Source: Domibacillus antri
GTDB taxonomy: Bacteria > Bacillota > Bacilli > Bacillales > Domibacillaceae
Assembly (NCBI RefSeq): GCF_001936625.1
Contig: NZ_MSDU01000011.1
Coordinates: 1-61,242, forward strand
Length of the DNA stretch: 61,242 nucleotides
Direction of reading: 5' to 3'
Part shown: positions 30,579-42,911 of the stretch, one piece after another
Layout: each line of letters starts with the position of its first letter
Numbering within the stretch: the first letter of the stretch is position 1
Position numbers and translations under genes: made by a program
Notes under the pieces: generated by a model
Databases searched by the model: none
Seen by the model: the letters and a program-made list of their open reading frames with translations, nothing else
What the model was told of the DNA's origin: nothing

Positions 30579-30591
30579 AAGTCCGAACTTT
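30579..30591. promoter_or_regulatory. PurR-box-like site upstream of yerA
   Basis: AAGTCCGAACTTT matches 12 of 13 positions of the B. subtilis PurR consensus AWWWCCGAACWWT. A weaker match lies near 30561-30573. It is about 110 nt upstream of the yerA start. No convincing -35/-10 pair was identified around it, so the effect on yerA is inferred. Confidence 0.5.
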
Positions 30592-30670
30592 TGGCAAGAA
30601 ACTTGCATATATCTGTTTTTTAGGAAAAATTAGGGCTCTTTCAAACCATTTCAGTTCCATTTTACGCAGA

Positions 30671-30699
30671 AAAAATCCCGCCATAAAACGGCGGGATTG
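30671..30699 (-). terminator. Terminator of the pur operon
   Basis: A 9-bp stem AATCCCGCC (30675-30683) / GGCGGGATT (30691-30699) with a 7-nt loop and a T6 run on the minus strand, directly after purD. Confidence 0.92.
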
Positions 30700-30705
30700 T
30701 CATTC

Positions 30706-31974
30706 TTATAAACCTGCTTTTGAAATGGCACGGCTGCCAATATCATGGCGGTAGAAGAAGTTTTCTGTATCGATATTCTTGATTTTTTCATATGCTTTTT
30801 TCTGTGCTTCTGTCGGATTGGAGCCACTGCCTGTTACAAGCAGGACACGGCCTCCGTTTGCACGAATGACACCGTCTCCTTCCGCATATGTGCCGGCATG
30901 AATAACGGAACCGGAATCGATCTTGTCGAGACCTTTTAGTTCATTCCCTTTTTCATATGCTTCAGGATAGCCTTTTGCGGCTAATACAACGCCTAAAACC
31001 GATTCCTCTTTCCATGTCAGGTCCGGATCTTTATTATCCAGTACATCAAGCATGACTTGGACAAGATCATTTTCGAGGCGAGGCAGGACAACCTGCGTTT
31101 CTGGATCACCGAAACGCGCGTTAAATTCGATTGTTTTCGGGCCTTCTTCAGTCAGCATAAGTCCGGCAAAAATAATGCCTGTAAACGGACGGCCTTCTGC
31201 CACCATCCCTTTGGCAATCGGGCGGATGATTTCCTCAACTGATTGATCATTCACCGCCTGCGAAATATGCGGTACTGGTGAGTATGCTCCCATGCCGCCT
31301 GTGTTCGGGCCTTCATCGTTATCGAATGCGCGCTTATGATCCTGTGCCGCTTCCATCGGATAAACGTTTTCACCGTGTACAAAAGCCATAAGTGAATATT
31401 CTTCACCCTGCAAATATTGTTCTACAACAACGCGTGCAGATGCATCTCCGAACTTTTTATCAAGCATCATATCATCCAGAGCAGCAAGCGCATCTTCCAG
31501 CGTCATGGCAACGGTCACACCTTTACCGGCAGCTAAACCGTCCGCTTTTAATACGATTGGCGCGCCTTCTTTTTCAATATAAACCTTCGCCGATTCATAG
31601 TCTTCAAACGATTGATAACGGGCTGTTGGAATGTTATACTTTTCCATCATCATTTTAGAGAAAGACTTGCTTCCTTCCAAAATGGCCGCATTTTGATTAG
31701 GGCCGAATACTTTCAATCCCTCTTTGATCAAATAATCGGTAATCCCTGCAGACAGCGGATTTTCCGGTCCTACAATCACAAGACCGACTTGCTGTTCTTT
31801 TGCAAAAGACGCCATGTCTTCAAAATTCATTTCATCAATTTCGACAATGTGGGCATCACGGCTGATTCCGGCATTTCCCGGTGCGCAAAATACATTTTCA
31901 ACGAGCGGGCTTTCCGCCACTTTTTTGCAAATGGCATGTTCTCTGCCACCGCGTCCAACTACAAGTATATTCAT
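30706..31974 (-). CDS. purD: Phosphoribosylamine-glycine ligase
   Basis: ATP-grasp enzyme making glycinamide ribonucleotide, second step of IMP synthesis. The 422-aa protein opens NILVVGRGGREHAICKK and has IVLKADGLAAGKGVTVA, GGMGAYSPVP and the metal-binding EFNARFGDPETQ. It is the last of the twelve pur genes, 17 nt after purH, with a strong terminator following. Confidence 0.97.
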   Translation of the reverse strand: MNILVVGRGGREHAICKKVAESPLVENVFCAPGNAGISRDAHIVEIDEMNFEDMASFAKEQQVGLVIVGPENPLSAGITDYLIKEGLKVFGPNQNAAILEGSKSFSKMMMEKYNIPTARYQSFEDYESAKVYIEKEGAPIVLKADGLAAGKGVTVAMTLEDALAALDDMMLDKKFGDASARVVVEQYLQGEEYSLMAFVHGENVYPMEAAQDHKRAFDNDEGPNTGGMGAYSPVPHISQAVNDQSVEEIIRPIAKGMVAEGRPFTGIIFAGLMLTEEGPKTIEFNARFGDPETQVVLPRLENDLVQVMLDVLDNKDPDLTWKEESVLGVVLAAKGYPEAYEKGNELKGLDKIDSGSVIHAGTYAEGDGVIRANGGRVLLVTGSGSNPTEAQKKAYEKIKNIDTENFFYRHDIGSRAISKAGL

Positions 31975-31990
31975 GTGGATAGACCCCCTA

Positions 31991-33526
31991 TTAATGTTTA
32001 AAATGTCTGATGCCTGTCAAGACCATCGCAATGCCGTATTCGTCCGCTTTTTTAATAGAATCTTCATCTTTAATGGAGCCGCCTGGCTGAATAATCGCCG
32101 TAATCCCGGCTTTGGCTGCCGCTTCGACTGTATCATCCATCGGGAAGAACGCATCTGATGCAAGAGCTGCACCTTTCGCTTTTTCTCCCGCCTGTTCAAG
32201 GGCGATTTTCGCGGCACCGACGCGGTTCATTTGTCCAGCTCCTACGCCAAGTGTCATTTTATCGTCTGTTACCACAATGGCATTTGACTTCACGTGTTTG
32301 ACGACTTTCCAGCCAAGTTTGAGAGCTGTCCACTCTTCTTCCGTCGGCTCGCGTTTCGTCGCGACTTTTATCTCTGCATCTGCAAGAGACAATTCGTCAA
32401 GATCCTGTGCAAGAAGACCGCCTTCAACAGACGTTAATACTTTCTCGCCTTTTTTGCCGTTCGCAAAATCGAGTGTCAACAAACGGATATTTTTCTTTTT
32501 CGAAAGGATTTCAATTGCTTCTTCATCAAATGAAGGAGCTACGATAATTTCAAGGAAAATTTCATGCAATTTTTCGGCAAGCTCTTTGGAAACAGGGCGA
32601 TTCAATGCCACAATACCGCCGAAAATAGACGTAGGGTCGGCTGCATACGCACGCGCATACGCTTCTTCAATCGTCGCACCTGCCCCAACGCCGCACGGAT
32701 TCATATGTTTTACAGCAACCGCTGCCGGCTCGTCAAATTCTTTTACGATTTGAAGCGCTGCATCTGTGTCGCGAATGTTGTTGTATGACAGTTCTTTGCC
32801 GTGAAGCTGCTCTGCACGGGCAACAGAGAAAGAAGAACCAAGCGGCTGTGAATAAAACGCCGCTTTTTGATGCGGGTTTTCACCGTAACGAAGCGATTGC
32901 TTTAATTCATATGTGACGGTTAATTTTTCCGGGTTTTCTTCTCCGGAAAGATCCGTCATAAAGCCCGCGATCATCGCATCATACGCTGCTGTGTGGCGAA
33001 ACACTTTTGCTGCGAGCTTGCGGCGTGTTTCAAGTGTCGTTTTGCCTTCGCCTTTCAGCTCGGATAGCACTTGATCATAATCGCTTGAATCGACGATAAC
33101 CGTTACATATTCGTGGTTTTTCGCTGACGCGCGAAGCATCGCCGGGCCGCCGATGTCGATGTTTTCAATGGCATCTTCTGTTGTCACGTCCGGTTTTGCG
33201 ATTGTTTGCTGAAATGGGTACAGATTGACGCAGACGATATCAATCGGCTGGATGTTATGCTCTTCCAGCTGCTTTTGATGATCCGGCTCGCCGTGTTTTG
33301 CAAGCAGACCGCCATGAATGTAAGGATTAAGTGTTTTTACACGACCTTCCAATATTTCAGGAAAACCTGTTACATCTGTTACACCTTTTACCGGTACCCC
33401 TGCTTCTGCAAGCATTTTTTTCGTTCCGCCTGTTGAGACGATTTCGTAGCCAAGCGCTGCGATCTCTCTCGCAAATTCAGTCACGCCGCTTTTGTCTGAT
33501 ACGCTGATTAATGCGCGTTTAGTCAT
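31991..33526 (-). CDS. purH: Bifunctional AICAR transformylase/IMP cyclohydrolase
   Basis: Catalyses the last two steps to IMP. The 511-aa protein has the N-terminal cyclohydrolase domain ([31 protein letters not shown]) and the C-terminal transformylase domain with [24 protein letters not shown] and [15 protein letters not shown]. It abuts purN, sharing one base at 33526. Confidence 0.97.
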   Translation of the reverse strand: MTKRALISVSDKSGVTEFAREIAALGYEIVSTGGTKKMLAEAGVPVKGVTDVTGFPEILEGRVKTLNPYIHGGLLAKHGEPDHQKQLEEHNIQPIDIVCVNLYPFQQTIAKPDVTTEDAIENIDIGGPAMLRASAKNHEYVTVIVDSSDYDQVLSELKGEGKTTLETRRKLAAKVFRHTAAYDAMIAGFMTDLSGEENPEKLTVTYELKQSLRYGENPHQKAAFYSQPLGSSFSVARAEQLHGKELSYNNIRDTDAALQIVKEFDEPAAVAVKHMNPCGVGAGATIEEAYARAYAADPTSIFGGIVALNRPVSKELAEKLHEIFLEIIVAPSFDEEAIEILSKKKNIRLLTLDFANGKKGEKVLTSVEGGLLAQDLDELSLADAEIKVATKREPTEEEWTALKLGWKVVKHVKSNAIVVTDDKMTLGVGAGQMNRVGAAKIALEQAGEKAKGAALASDAFFPMDDTVEAAAKAGITAIIQPGGSIKDEDSIKKADEYGIAMVLTGIRHFKH

Positions 33527-34110
33527 CAGTTCTGTTCCTCCCTGTTTCCGTTCAAAAGATTTTTTATGACGTTCGGGTAAAGAGTGTGCTCTATTTTTTG
33601 AATGGCTGTTTGAACATCATCCCGTGTCATGCCGGAATGAATCCGCACGCATTCCTGGTCAATAATCGGACCTGTGTCCATCCCTTCATCGACAAAATGG
33701 ACGGTAACGCCCGAAATTTTCACACCCGCTTCAAAGGCCTGTCCAATGGCATCTTTTCCTGGAAATGCCGGCAGTAAAGACGGATGAATGTTCACAATCC
33801 GATTGCGGTATGCGTTGAGTAGTGTCGGACCGATCAGCCGCATATAACCGGCCAGAAACACATACTCCGCCCCCGCAGCGCGGAGACGGGACACGATGTC
33901 TGTTTCAAATGCTTCTTTTGATTCGTATTCTTTCGGCTTAAAAGCGAATGTGGGAATGCCCAGCTTTTCAGCGCGTTCCAGCACGTAGGCATCCGGTTTA
34001 TCGCAGACGAGTAAGACGATTTCAGCGGGCACTGTACCCGCTTCAACCGCCTCCGCAATTGCCTGCACGTTGCTGCCGCTTCCGGAAGCAAATAAGGCAA
34101 TTTTCGTCAT
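33526..34110 (-). CDS. purN: Phosphoribosylglycinamide formyltransferase
   Basis: Transfers the formyl group of 10-formyltetrahydrofolate to GAR. The 194-aa protein shows [14 protein letters not shown], the active-site [30 protein letters not shown] (Asn-His) and [11 protein letters not shown]. It overlaps purM by 4 nt and purH by 1 nt. Confidence 0.97.
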   Translation of the reverse strand: MTKIALFASGSGSNVQAIAEAVEAGTVPAEIVLLVCDKPDAYVLERAEKLGIPTFAFKPKEYESKEAFETDIVSRLRAAGAEYVFLAGYMRLIGPTLLNAYRNRIVNIHPSLLPAFPGKDAIGQAFEAGVKISGVTVHFVDEGMDTGPIIDQECVRIHSGMTRDDVQTAIQKIEHTLYPNVIKNLLNGNREEQN

Positions 34111-35132
34111 TGAACTGTAACTCCTTCGCCTTTCACAACACGTCCGATTGTATAGGCTGTCTCGCCTGCTTTTTCAAGCGATGCTTTCACGTTTGCTTCT
34201 TCTTCCTGCGGTACGATTAATACGAAACCGATGCCCATGTTAAAGATATTGTACATTTCCTGACGATCAAGCTCGCCGTACGTTTCAAGAACATTAAAAA
34301 TGTCCGGTACCGGCCATGAACCTGCTTCAATTGCCGCCCCAAGTCCATCCGGCAGTGCGCGTGGAATATTTTCAACGAAACCGCCGCCCGTAATATGGGC
34401 CATCCCGTTCACTTTCGCTTCTTTCAATACGGAAAGAACAGGTTTGACGTAAATACGAGTCGGTTCAATTAATGCTTCACCAAGCGGAACAGACAAGCCG
34501 TCCACTTTTGCATCAACGGACAAGTTATGTTTTTCAAAGAAAATTTTACGTACGAGTGAATAGCCGTTGCTGTGAATGCCGCTTGATGCAAGACCGATCA
34601 AAACATCGCCTTCTTTTACATCATCGCCTGTTACAACGGCACTCTTTTCAGCCGCACCAACGGTAAAGCCGGCCATATCGTATTCTTCTTCGTCATAAAG
34701 ACCCGGCATTTCCGCAGTTTCTCCGCCGATGAGGGCACAGCCGGCCTGCTCGCAGCCGTCTGCCACTCCTTTGACAATCTGCTCGATTTTTTCCGGTACC
34801 GCTTTGCCGCACGCGATGTAATCAAGGAAGAAAAGCGGTTCGGCGCCTTGTACCACAACATCGTTCACGCACATTGCCACGCAGTCCACGCCGATTGTGT
34901 CATGTTTATCCATCATGAAAGCAAGCTTCAATTTTGTGCCGACGCCATCCGTTCCCGAAACGAGAACCGGCTCTTTTAAGTTTAAAGAGGACAGGTCAAA
35001 CATGCCGCCAAAACTGCCAAGCGCCCCCATGACACCGGCCCGTTTCGTGCGTTCTACATGTTTTTTCATCCGTTCAACCGCTTCGTAGCCAGCTTCAATA
35101 TTTACACCGGCTGCTTCATACGACTTTGCCAT
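34107..35132 (-). CDS. purM: Phosphoribosylformylglycinamidine cyclo-ligase
   Basis: AIR synthetase, 341 aa, using ATP to close the imidazole ring. Landmarks are [43 protein letters not shown] and [15 protein letters not shown]. It is in the operon between purF (18 nt) and purN (4-nt overlap). Confidence 0.97.
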   Translation of the reverse strand: MAKSYEAAGVNIEAGYEAVERMKKHVERTKRAGVMGALGSFGGMFDLSSLNLKEPVLVSGTDGVGTKLKLAFMMDKHDTIGVDCVAMCVNDVVVQGAEPLFFLDYIACGKAVPEKIEQIVKGVADGCEQAGCALIGGETAEMPGLYDEEEYDMAGFTVGAAEKSAVVTGDDVKEGDVLIGLASSGIHSNGYSLVRKIFFEKHNLSVDAKVDGLSVPLGEALIEPTRIYVKPVLSVLKEAKVNGMAHITGGGFVENIPRALPDGLGAAIEAGSWPVPDIFNVLETYGELDRQEMYNIFNMGIGFVLIVPQEEEANVKASLEKAGETAYTIGRVVKGEGVTVQ

Positions 35133-35150
35133 TGTTTCTCCTCCTTAAAA

Positions 35151-36584
35151 TTAGCACATAATTTCTTTATCATGTGGATGCTGTGTATCCGGGAAAATTT
35201 CCGTCGGGTAATTTCCTGTAAAGCAGGCCATGCACTGACCGCATTCACCGAGTACATTTTTACGGTGACCGATCGCTTCAATCGTGCCTTCCACGCTTAA
35301 ATAGGTTAATGAATCGGCGCCGATCAATTTGCGCAATTCTTCATTTGTATGATGCGCTGCAATCAGTTCCCCTTTTTCAGACGTATCAATTCCATAAAAG
35401 CATGGATGCTTAATCGCCGGAGAACTAATGACAACGTGGACTTCTTTCGCTCCTGCTTCTTTCAGCATGGTCACGATCCGTCTGCTTGTTGTGCCTCGTA
35501 CAATCGAGTCATCTACCATAACCACTTTTTTTCCTTCAATCACACCTCGTACAGGGGATAGTTTCATTTTTACCCCTTGTTCACGAAGCGACTGAGACGG
35601 CTGAATAAACGTTCGGCCGACGTAGCGGTTTTTAATTAATCCTAATTCGTATGGAATGCCTGTTGCTTCTGCAAAACCGATCGCAGCGGAAATACTTGAA
35701 TCCGGCACACCCGTTACGACGTCCGCATCGAGTACGGCTTGATCGACTTCTTTCGCAAGCATTTTGCCGAGACGCTTGCGGGCGCTGTGAACATTAATGC
35801 CATGAATGTCACTGTCCGGACGGGAAAAATAGACGTATTCCATCGTACACATTGCATCGCTGACAGAAGCCGCAAATTGCTCTGAATGAAGACCGTCTTC
35901 CTTAATCGTGATCAGTTCGCCCGGCTCAACATCGCGTAAAAATTCTGCGCCGATAATGTCAAACGCGCACGTTTCAGATGCAACGACATAGGCATTGCCG
36001 AGTTTGCCGATCGACAGCGGACGAAGCCCTTGCGGATCAAGCGCCACATGCATTTCTTTTTCCGTCATAACAAGAAATGCATAGGCACCTTTTAACATCG
36101 ACAGCGCTGTTTTTAAGCGGTCTTTCATGGAGCCGTAGCTGCTGCGGCGAATTAAATGCGCAAGCACTTCTGTGTCAGAAGTCGTCTGAAAAATACTTCC
36201 CTGCGCTTCCAGTTCATGTTTCAACGAAGTTGCATTTACAAGGTTGCCGTTATGCGCAAGCGCGAGGCTGCCTGTTTGAAAGTGAAAAAGGAGCGGCTGT
36301 ACGTTCTGGTAACCGCCGCCTCCTGCTGTCTGGTAACGCACGTGGCCAATCGCTGCTGATCCTGTCAGTCCATTGATAATATCCTGGTTGAAAATTTCTG
36401 TGACAAGACCTTCGCCTTTATGACCGCGGAGGCGCTCTCCGTCACTCATGACGACGCCTGCTCCTTCCTGTCCGCGGTGCTGTAAGCTTTGAAGGCCATA
36501 GTACGTGATTTGTGATGCATTTTCGTGACCGAAGACACCGAAAACGCCGCACTCTTCATTTAAGCCTCTGAGTTCAGCAAGCAT
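35151..36584 (-). CDS. purF: Amidophosphoribosyltransferase
   Basis: First enzyme of the pathway: PRPP plus glutamine to phosphoribosylamine. The 477-aa precursor has a short propeptide [11 protein letters not shown] before the catalytic Cys ([11 protein letters not shown]), so the mature N terminus is probably that Cys. The PRPP site is [17 protein letters not shown], and the Cys ligands for the 4Fe-4S cluster include [10 protein letters not shown], as in the oxygen-sensitive B. subtilis enzyme. It overlaps purL by 25 nt. Confidence 0.97.
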   Translation of the reverse strand: MLAELRGLNEECGVFGVFGHENASQITYYGLQSLQHRGQEGAGVVMSDGERLRGHKGEGLVTEIFNQDIINGLTGSAAIGHVRYQTAGGGGYQNVQPLLFHFQTGSLALAHNGNLVNATSLKHELEAQGSIFQTTSDTEVLAHLIRRSSYGSMKDRLKTALSMLKGAYAFLVMTEKEMHVALDPQGLRPLSIGKLGNAYVVASETCAFDIIGAEFLRDVEPGELITIKEDGLHSEQFAASVSDAMCTMEYVYFSRPDSDIHGINVHSARKRLGKMLAKEVDQAVLDADVVTGVPDSSISAAIGFAEATGIPYELGLIKNRYVGRTFIQPSQSLREQGVKMKLSPVRGVIEGKKVVMVDDSIVRGTTSRRIVTMLKEAGAKEVHVVISSPAIKHPCFYGIDTSEKGELIAAHHTNEELRKLIGADSLTYLSVEGTIEAIGHRKNVLGECGQCMACFTGNYPTEIFPDTQHPHDKEIMC

Positions 36585-38788
36585 GGAATAGCTCCTTTCC
36601 AGGCATCCTCCAGTTCGTTGACCGGTGCCTGTACCACTTCTTCTCCGTTAACTTGAATAGATACAACTGGTTCTGCTGTCACTTCACCGATTTGTTTAGC
36701 ATCCTGTACAGCTGCTTCAAATGCTTCTTTATTTTCTGCTTTCACTGTTACGATAAAGCGGGACTGTGTTTCCGCAAATAGAGCCACTGTTGCTTCACCT
36801 TCAAGTGATACGTCAGCGCCTAGTCCTGTACCGAATAATTTTTCAACAAGCGCAACCGCAAAGCCGCCTTCTGAAATATCATGCGCCGACTGAACAACAC
36901 CATTTTGAATCGCTGCAAGCAGCGCATCTTGACGTGCTTTTTCCACTGTTAAATCAATGGCAGGTGATTTTCCGAAAATCTCGCCGCCATTCGTCATTTT
37001 TTGCAATTCGCTTCCGCCAAATTCATTTTCGGCCTCGCCAATCACATAGACAAGATCGCCTGCCTGTTTAGCAGCCTGCGTTGTAATATGTGCGATATCT
37101 TCGATTAGACCGACCATACCGATAATTGGTGTCGGGTAAATGGCTGTGCCATTTGTTTCATTGTATAAAGAGACGTTGCCGCCGATAACCGGTGACTGAA
37201 GCGCAAGACATGCTTCACTGATGCCGTCAGCTGATTCTTCCAGCTGCCAGAACACACCCGGATTTTCAGGGCTTCCGTAGTTTAAGCCGTCTGTAATGGC
37301 AAGAGGGCGTGCACCCGAGCAAATAATGTTACGAGCTGCTTCTGCCACCGCAATTTTACCGCCCGTTTTCGGGTCAAGGTAAATGTAGCGGGAGTTACAG
37401 TCTGTTGTCATCGCAAGTGCTTTATTCGTGCCGCGCAGGCGGATAACCGCTGCGTCAGAACCCGGTGCGACAACTGTGTTTGTTCTTACTTGATAGTCGT
37501 ATTGGTCGTATACCCATTCTTTGCTTGAAATCGTCGGCTGCTGCAGCAATTTCACGAGTGTTTCTTTATAGTCTGCAACCTCTGGCGCTTTTGGCTCCAT
37601 TGCCTGGAAGTCACGGAAATATTGAGGTTCTGCGGATGGTTTATGGTAAACCGGTGCATCTTCAGCAAGAGCGTCAACCGGCACTTCTGCCGCCACTTCG
37701 CCTTTATGAAGAAGACGGAGCATTTTGTCATCTGTTACCACGCCGACAGATGCCGCTTCAAGACCGTACTTGGCAAATAAGTCTTCAATTTCTTTTTCGC
37801 GTCCTTTTTTCACAACAATCAGCATACGTTCCTGTGATTCAGACAACATCATTTCATACGGTGTCATCCCTGTTTCACGCTGTGGAATTAAATCAAGGTT
37901 CATTTCCATACCGGAACCGGATTTAGATGCCATTTCAGCAGATGAACTTGTCAGACCCGCTGCACCCATATCTTGAATGCCGATAAGGGCATCATTATGA
38001 ATAAGCTCAAGGCATGCTTCAAGAAGGAGTTTTTCCATGAACGGATCGCCTACTTGCACAGCCGGGCGTTTTTCTTCAGAACTTTCGCTTAGTTCTTCCG
38101 ATGCGAATGTGGCACCGTGAATGCCGTCGCGTCCTGTTTTTGCGCCCACATACATAACGGTGTTGCCAACGCCTTTTGCCTGTCCTTTTTGAATGTCTTT
38201 ATGGTCAATTAAACCGACACACATTGCGTTTACAAGCGGGTTGCCGTCATATGATGGATCAAATTGAATTTCCCCGCCGACTGTCGGAATACCGATGCAG
38301 TTTCCATAACCGGCAATACCGGCAACAACTTCTTCAAACAAATATTTCACACGGGATGTTTCCAGCTCACCGAAACGAAGCGAGTTTAAAATCGCCACCG
38401 GACGCGCACCCATGGAGAAAACGTCACGGATGATACCGCCGACGCCCGTCGCAGCGCCTTGATACGGCTCAATGGCAGATGGATGGTTATGGCTCTCAAT
38501 TTTAAATACAACCGCCTGTCCATCACCAATATCGACAATGCCGGCGCCTTCGCCCGGTCCCTGCAAAACGTGCTCGCCCTCTGTCGGGAATTTACGAAGA
38601 ACAGGTTTTGAGTTTTTATAACTGCAGTGCTCTGACCACATAACGGAGAAAAGACCAGTTTCCGCATAGTTTGGCAGGCGTCCGAGAATTTCCTCTACTT
38701 TGCCGAATTCTTCGTCCGTCAAACCCATTGTACGGTAAAGCTTTTCTTCTTTAATTTGCTGTGGATTTGGTTCAAGCGTTAACGACAT
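36560..38788 (-). CDS. purL: Phosphoribosylformylglycinamidine synthase subunit II
   Basis: The ATP-dependent synthetase subunit of the FGAM synthase complex with PurQ and PurS, 742 aa, the small Gram-positive type. Visible: [35 protein letters not shown] (landmark), [14 protein letters not shown], and the second half [14 protein letters not shown]-like segment [11 protein letters not shown]. It overlaps purQ by 17 nt and purF by 25 nt. Confidence 0.97.
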   Translation of the reverse strand: MSLTLEPNPQQIKEEKLYRTMGLTDEEFGKVEEILGRLPNYAETGLFSVMWSEHCSYKNSKPVLRKFPTEGEHVLQGPGEGAGIVDIGDGQAVVFKIESHNHPSAIEPYQGAATGVGGIIRDVFSMGARPVAILNSLRFGELETSRVKYLFEEVVAGIAGYGNCIGIPTVGGEIQFDPSYDGNPLVNAMCVGLIDHKDIQKGQAKGVGNTVMYVGAKTGRDGIHGATFASEELSESSEEKRPAVQVGDPFMEKLLLEACLELIHNDALIGIQDMGAAGLTSSSAEMASKSGSGMEMNLDLIPQRETGMTPYEMMLSESQERMLIVVKKGREKEIEDLFAKYGLEAASVGVVTDDKMLRLLHKGEVAAEVPVDALAEDAPVYHKPSAEPQYFRDFQAMEPKAPEVADYKETLVKLLQQPTISSKEWVYDQYDYQVRTNTVVAPGSDAAVIRLRGTNKALAMTTDCNSRYIYLDPKTGGKIAVAEAARNIICSGARPLAITDGLNYGSPENPGVFWQLEESADGISEACLALQSPVIGGNVSLYNETNGTAIYPTPIIGMVGLIEDIAHITTQAAKQAGDLVYVIGEAENEFGGSELQKMTNGGEIFGKSPAIDLTVEKARQDALLAAIQNGVVQSAHDISEGGFAVALVEKLFGTGLGADVSLEGEATVALFAETQSRFIVTVKAENKEAFEAAVQDAKQIGEVTAEPVVSIQVNGEEVVQAPVNELEDAWKGAIPCLLNSEA

Positions 38789-39455
38789 GAGAGTCCCTCC
38801 AGTGTTTCACAATTGATTGGAAAAGTTTAAGTCCGTCTGCGCTGCCTAAAAGATCATCAACAGCCCGCTCCGGATGCGGCATCATGCCAAGTACATTGCC
38901 TTTTTCGTTTGTAATACCGGCAATATCAGAAAGACTTCCATTTACATCGCTCGCATATGTGAAGGCGATTTGATTGTTTTCTTTTAATTTTGCAAGTGTT
39001 TCATCATCGCAGTAATAGTTGCCTTCACCGTGTGCAACTGGAATGCTGATTTTCTCGCCTTTTTCGTATAGAGACGTAAACATTGTTTCATTATTTTCAA
39101 CCGTCAATTCCACTGTACGGCAAATGAATTTCAGGTTTTTGTTGCGAAGCATGGCGCCTGGAAGCAGACCGGACTCAAGAAGGATTTGGAAGCCATTGCA
39201 GACACCAAGAACCGGCTTGCCTGCTTCCGCTGCTTTTTTAACAGCCGCCATTACATTCGACATGTGAGCGATCGCGCCTGAACGGAGATAGTCGCCATAT
39301 GAGAAGCCGCCTGGAAGCAAAATCCCGTCATATTGGTCAAGGTTGTCGACGTCGTGCCAAACTAGATCAACTTGTTCGCCGAGTTCGTCTTTTACTGCAT
39401 GGTACATGTCCACATCACAGTTGGACCCTGGAAATACGATGACTGCAAATTTCAC
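38772..39455 (-). CDS. purQ: Phosphoribosylformylglycinamidine synthase subunit I
   Basis: Glutaminase subunit supplying ammonia to PurL. The 227-aa class I amidotransferase has [28 protein letters not shown], the catalytic Cys in [18 protein letters not shown] and the His/Glu near [10 protein letters not shown]. It overlaps purS by 4 nt and purL by 17 nt. Confidence 0.97.
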   Translation of the reverse strand: MKFAVIVFPGSNCDVDMYHAVKDELGEQVDLVWHDVDNLDQYDGILLPGGFSYGDYLRSGAIAHMSNVMAAVKKAAEAGKPVLGVCNGFQILLESGLLPGAMLRNKNLKFICRTVELTVENNETMFTSLYEKGEKISIPVAHGEGNYYCDDETLAKLKENNQIAFTYASDVNGSLSDIAGITNEKGNVLGMMPHPERAVDDLLGSADGLKLFQSIVKHWRDSHVVNA

Positions 39456-39706
39456 TGTTTCGCACTCTCCTCGATTTCATATCGGTAATCTTCAATAACC
39501 GGGTTAGACAAAAGCTTTTCACACACTTCTTTCACAGTACCCTCTACGTCCGTTACTGTATCGTCAAATTGAAGCTCCATGTATTTGCCGATGCGCACAT
39601 CTTCTACACCGTTGTAGCCAAGGCTTGATAATGACTGCTGAACAGCTTTCCCCTGTGGATCAAGTACGCTTTCGCGAAGTGTGACGTAAACTTTAACTTT
39701 ATACAT
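39452..39706 (-). CDS. purS: Phosphoribosylformylglycinamidine synthase subunit PurS
   Basis: An 84-aa adaptor that holds PurQ and PurL together and helps ammonia channelling. It begins [20 protein letters not shown] and has [17 protein letters not shown], both typical. It shares one base with purC and overlaps purQ by 4 nt. Confidence 0.96.
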   Translation of the reverse strand: MYKVKVYVTLRESVLDPQGKAVQQSLSSLGYNGVEDVRIGKYMELQFDDTVTDVEGTVKEVCEKLLSNPVIEDYRYEIEESAKQ

Positions 39707-40419
39707 TATAGAGTTCCTCCCAATCGGTTATAAATTTCCGTATATGCTTCTGTTAACCCGCCAAGGTCGCGGCGGAAAAGATCTTTATCCAGCTTGCGGT
39801 TCGTGCCTTTTTCCCAAAGACGGCAAGTATCCGGAGAAATCTCATCCGCCAGTAAAATATGGCCGTTTTTATCTTTGCCAAGCTCGATTTTAAAGTCAAT
39901 TAAGTCAATTCCCATATCCGTAAAAAGAGGGATAAGAACTTCATTGACACGGAGCGCTTCTTTTTTCAGAAATTGCAGTTCCTCCGGTGTCGCGATGTCC
40001 AGGATTTTAATATGGTCTTCTGTTAAAAGCGGATCGCCAAGCTCATCGTTCTTATAGTAAAACTCAACGACCGGCTCTTTAAACGGCGTACCTTCTTCAA
40101 ACCCGAGACGCTTCGCAATGCTGCCTGCCGCTACATTTCGGACAACGACTTCAAGCGGAATAATGGTCACGTGTTTGACAAGCTGCTCGTTTTCAGAAAT
40201 TTGCTCAACGAAGTGTGACTCGATGCCTTTTTCCGCAAGTTTCTTAAAAAGAAGACCTGTAATTAAGTTATTTAAACGGCCTTTCCCATCAATTTCCGCT
40301 TTCTTTTCACCGTTGAAGGCTGTTGCGGAGTTTTTATATTCAATCCAGACGATATCTTCCTGGTCCGTAGCATAAATGCGTTTTGCTTTTCCTTCATAAA
40401 GCTGTTTGCCTTTGTTCAT
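39706..40419 (-). CDS. purC: SAICAR synthetase
   Basis: Joins aspartate to CAIR. The 237-aa protein has [16 protein letters not shown], the substrate motif [24 protein letters not shown] and [13 protein letters not shown]. It lies 32 nt after purB in the operon. Confidence 0.97.
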   Translation of the reverse strand: MNKGKQLYEGKAKRIYATDQEDIVWIEYKNSATAFNGEKKAEIDGKGRLNNLITGLLFKKLAEKGIESHFVEQISENEQLVKHVTIIPLEVVVRNVAAGSIAKRLGFEEGTPFKEPVVEFYYKNDELGDPLLTEDHIKILDIATPEELQFLKKEALRVNEVLIPLFTDMGIDLIDFKIELGKDKNGHILLADEISPDTCRLWEKGTNRKLDKDLFRRDLGGLTEAYTEIYNRLGGTL

Positions 40420-40451
40420 GTCCGGTTCCTCCCGATATTTAGGAATAAGCC

Positions 40452-41747
40452 TTACTTCAGACCAATGCGGTCAAAAATCGTGTCAACGTGCTTCAAATGA
40501 TAGTTGTAATCAAAGCAGTCGGCAATTTCTTCCGGCGTTAATTTTGATGTAATCGTTTCGTCTGCTTCCACAAGTGAACGGAATTGCACTTGCTTGTCCC
40601 ACGCTTCCATCGCACGCGGCTGTACCGTATCATATGCTGCTTCACGTGCCATTCCTTTATCGATTAAAGCAAGAAGAACGCGCTGTGAGTAAATTAAGCC
40701 AAGTGTGCGGTCCATGTTGCGCTTCATGTTGTCCGGGAAGACCGTCAAGTTTTTCACAATGTTGCCGAAACGGTTCAACATGTAGTTAAGTGCAATTGTC
40801 GCATCCGGCAAAATGACACGCTCTGCGGATGAATGGGAAATATCGCGTTCGTGCCAAAGTGAAACATTTTCATACGCCGTTACCATGTGGCCACGGATTA
40901 CACGAGCAAGACCCACCATGTTTTCCGATCCGATCGGGTTGCGTTTATGAGGCATAGCCGACGATCCTTTTTGGCCTTTTGCGAAAAATTCTTCCACTTC
41001 GCGCGTTTCTGACTTTTGCAATCCGCGCACTTCCGTCGCAAACTTTTCAATGGATGCCGCAACGAGTGCAAGTGTGGCCATGTAATGAGCATGACGGTCA
41101 CGCTGCAATGTCTGTGTAGATACAGGAGCCGGCTTCGTGCCAAGTTTTCCGCAAACATATTCTTCAACGAATGGGTCGATGTTCGCATATGTGCCGACAG
41201 CGCCTGAAATTTTTCCATACTGAACGCCTTCAGCCGCGTCATTGAAACGCTTAAGATTACGCTTCATTTCTTCATACCAGAGCGCCATTTTCAAACCGAA
41301 TGTTGTCGGTTCCGCGTGAACGCCATGTGTACGCCCCATCATGACCGTATGCTTATGCTCAATCGCTTTATTACGGAGGATTTCGATAAAGTTCTCAATA
41401 TCTTTGCGCAAAATGTCATTCGCCTGCTTTAACAAGTAAGACAACGCTGTGTCAACAACATCTGTTGATGTTAAGCCGTAATGAACCCATTTTCGCTCTT
41501 CACCAAGTGTTTCGGATACGGCACGTGTAAATGCCACAACGTCATGGCGTGTTTCGAGTTCGATTTCATTAATGCGGTCAATGTCAAAACTTGCATTTTC
41601 GCGTAGTTTTTTCACATCTTCTTTCGGAATTTCGCCAAGCTCTGACCATGCCTCACAGGCTAGAATTTCTACTTCAAGCCATGCTTTAAATTTGTTCTCT
41701 TCTGTCCAGATGGCGCCCATTTCCGGCCGCGTATAACGTTCGATCAT
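40452..41747 (-). CDS. purB: Adenylosuccinate lyase
   Basis: Releases fumarate from SAICAR and from adenylosuccinate, so it serves both IMP and AMP synthesis. The 431-aa fumarase-superfamily protein has [30 protein letters not shown] and the mobile signature loop [17 protein letters not shown]. It lies 27 nt after purK. Confidence 0.97.
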   Translation of the reverse strand: MIERYTRPEMGAIWTEENKFKAWLEVEILACEAWSELGEIPKEDVKKLRENASFDIDRINEIELETRHDVVAFTRAVSETLGEERKWVHYGLTSTDVVDTALSYLLKQANDILRKDIENFIEILRNKAIEHKHTVMMGRTHGVHAEPTTFGLKMALWYEEMKRNLKRFNDAAEGVQYGKISGAVGTYANIDPFVEEYVCGKLGTKPAPVSTQTLQRDRHAHYMATLALVAASIEKFATEVRGLQKSETREVEEFFAKGQKGSSAMPHKRNPIGSENMVGLARVIRGHMVTAYENVSLWHERDISHSSAERVILPDATIALNYMLNRFGNIVKNLTVFPDNMKRNMDRTLGLIYSQRVLLALIDKGMAREAAYDTVQPRAMEAWDKQVQFRSLVEADETITSKLTPEEIADCFDYNYHLKHVDTIFDRIGLK

Positions 41748-41774
41748 TTTGTCTTCCTCCGATTTTTATACGTA

Positions 41775-42911
41775 TTAGTTGGTCCAAATTCGACTTTCAT
41801 CTATATCTTGCAGCGCTTCTTCAACCGTATCGGCTAAAATGGTCACATGTCCCATCTTGCGCTTTTCTTTCGCTTCATCTTTTCCATATAAATGGATGGA
41901 CCATTCCGGCTTGTCCGGGATGCCTTGAATAAGGCCTTCTACATGTTCACCGAGAACATTCACCATAACAGCCGGCTTTAACAGCTCTGTGCTTTTAAGC
42001 GGCCAGTTGCAAATGGCGCGAATGTGCTGTCCAAATTGGGAAATGCCGCATGCTTCAATCGTATAATGCCCCGAATTGTGCGGACGCGGCGCCAATTCAT
42101 TAATGTAGATTTCCCCGCCTTTGCCAACGAACATTTCGACAGCAAGTGTACCGACAAGTGACAACGCCGATGCAATTTTTCCGGCTGCTTCGAGTGCTGC
42201 CTGCTCCGTTTCATTTGAGATCCGGGCCGGCACAATCGATTTATGTAAAATGTTGTCGACATGAATATTTTCAGCGGCTGGGAAATAGGCTGTTTCCCCT
42301 TCAGGACTGCGCGTAATAATCACCGAAATTTCCTTTTCAAACGGCACCCACTGTTCCAGGACGCATTCTCCGTGAGTTAAAAGAGCGGCCGCTTCTTTCG
42401 CCTGTCCCACTTCTTTGATCACGTATTGTCCTTTGCCGTCGTAGCCGCCCGTCGCCGTTTTTAAAACAGCGGGGAGTCCGAGATCGGCCATGCCCGCTTC
42501 CAAATCCTTCAAGGTCCGAATCACCCGATACGGTGCGACCGGAACACCGGCGTTCGTTATGGCTTCTTTTTCAAAAACGCGGTTTTGCGTAATGCGGATC
42601 AGTTCCGCTCCTTGCGGGACATACGCTTCTTTCATTAATTCCTTCAAACCGCCGTAATCAATATTTTCAAATTCATACGTAATAACATCACTCACATCAG
42701 ACAGGCGCTTTAATGCGTCCTGATCATCATATGGTGCTTGTATGACAATATCAGCCGTCTGCGTGCACGGCGCGCCTGCTGCCGGTTCCAGCACGGCGAT
42801 TTTAAATCCTGCTTCTTTTGCCGCGAGCGCCATCATCCGGCCAAGCTGTCCGCCGCCGATGATACCGATCGTTTTACCCGGTTCGATAATTTTTCTAGCC
42901 AAGTTGATCAC
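41775..42911 (-). CDS. purK: N5-carboxyaminoimidazole ribonucleotide synthetase
   Basis: ATP-grasp carboxylase acting with PurE. The 378-aa protein opens with [17 protein letters not shown] and carries [14 protein letters not shown] and [17 protein letters not shown]. It overlaps purE by 17 nt. Confidence 0.97.
   Translation of the reverse strand: MINLARKIIEPGKTIGIIGGGQLGRMMALAAKEAGFKIAVLEPAAGAPCTQTADIVIQAPYDDQDALKRLSDVSDVITYEFENIDYGGLKELMKEAYVPQGAELIRITQNRVFEKEAITNAGVPVAPYRVIRTLKDLEAGMADLGLPAVLKTATGGYDGKGQYVIKEVGQAKEAAALLTHGECVLEQWVPFEKEISVIITRSPEGETAYFPAAENIHVDNILHKSIVPARISNETEQAALEAAGKIASALSLVGTLAVEMFVGKGGEIYINELAPRPHNSGHYTIEACGISQFGQHIRAICNWPLKSTELLKPAVMVNVLGEHVEGLIQGIPDKPEWSIHLYGKDEAKEKRKMGHVTILADTVEEALQDIDESRIWTN

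Noticed and set aside
30600-30670. A fifth periodic array after the pur operon terminator
   Set aside because: Some AAATGG-like words recur, but I could not see a consistent 20-nt step.
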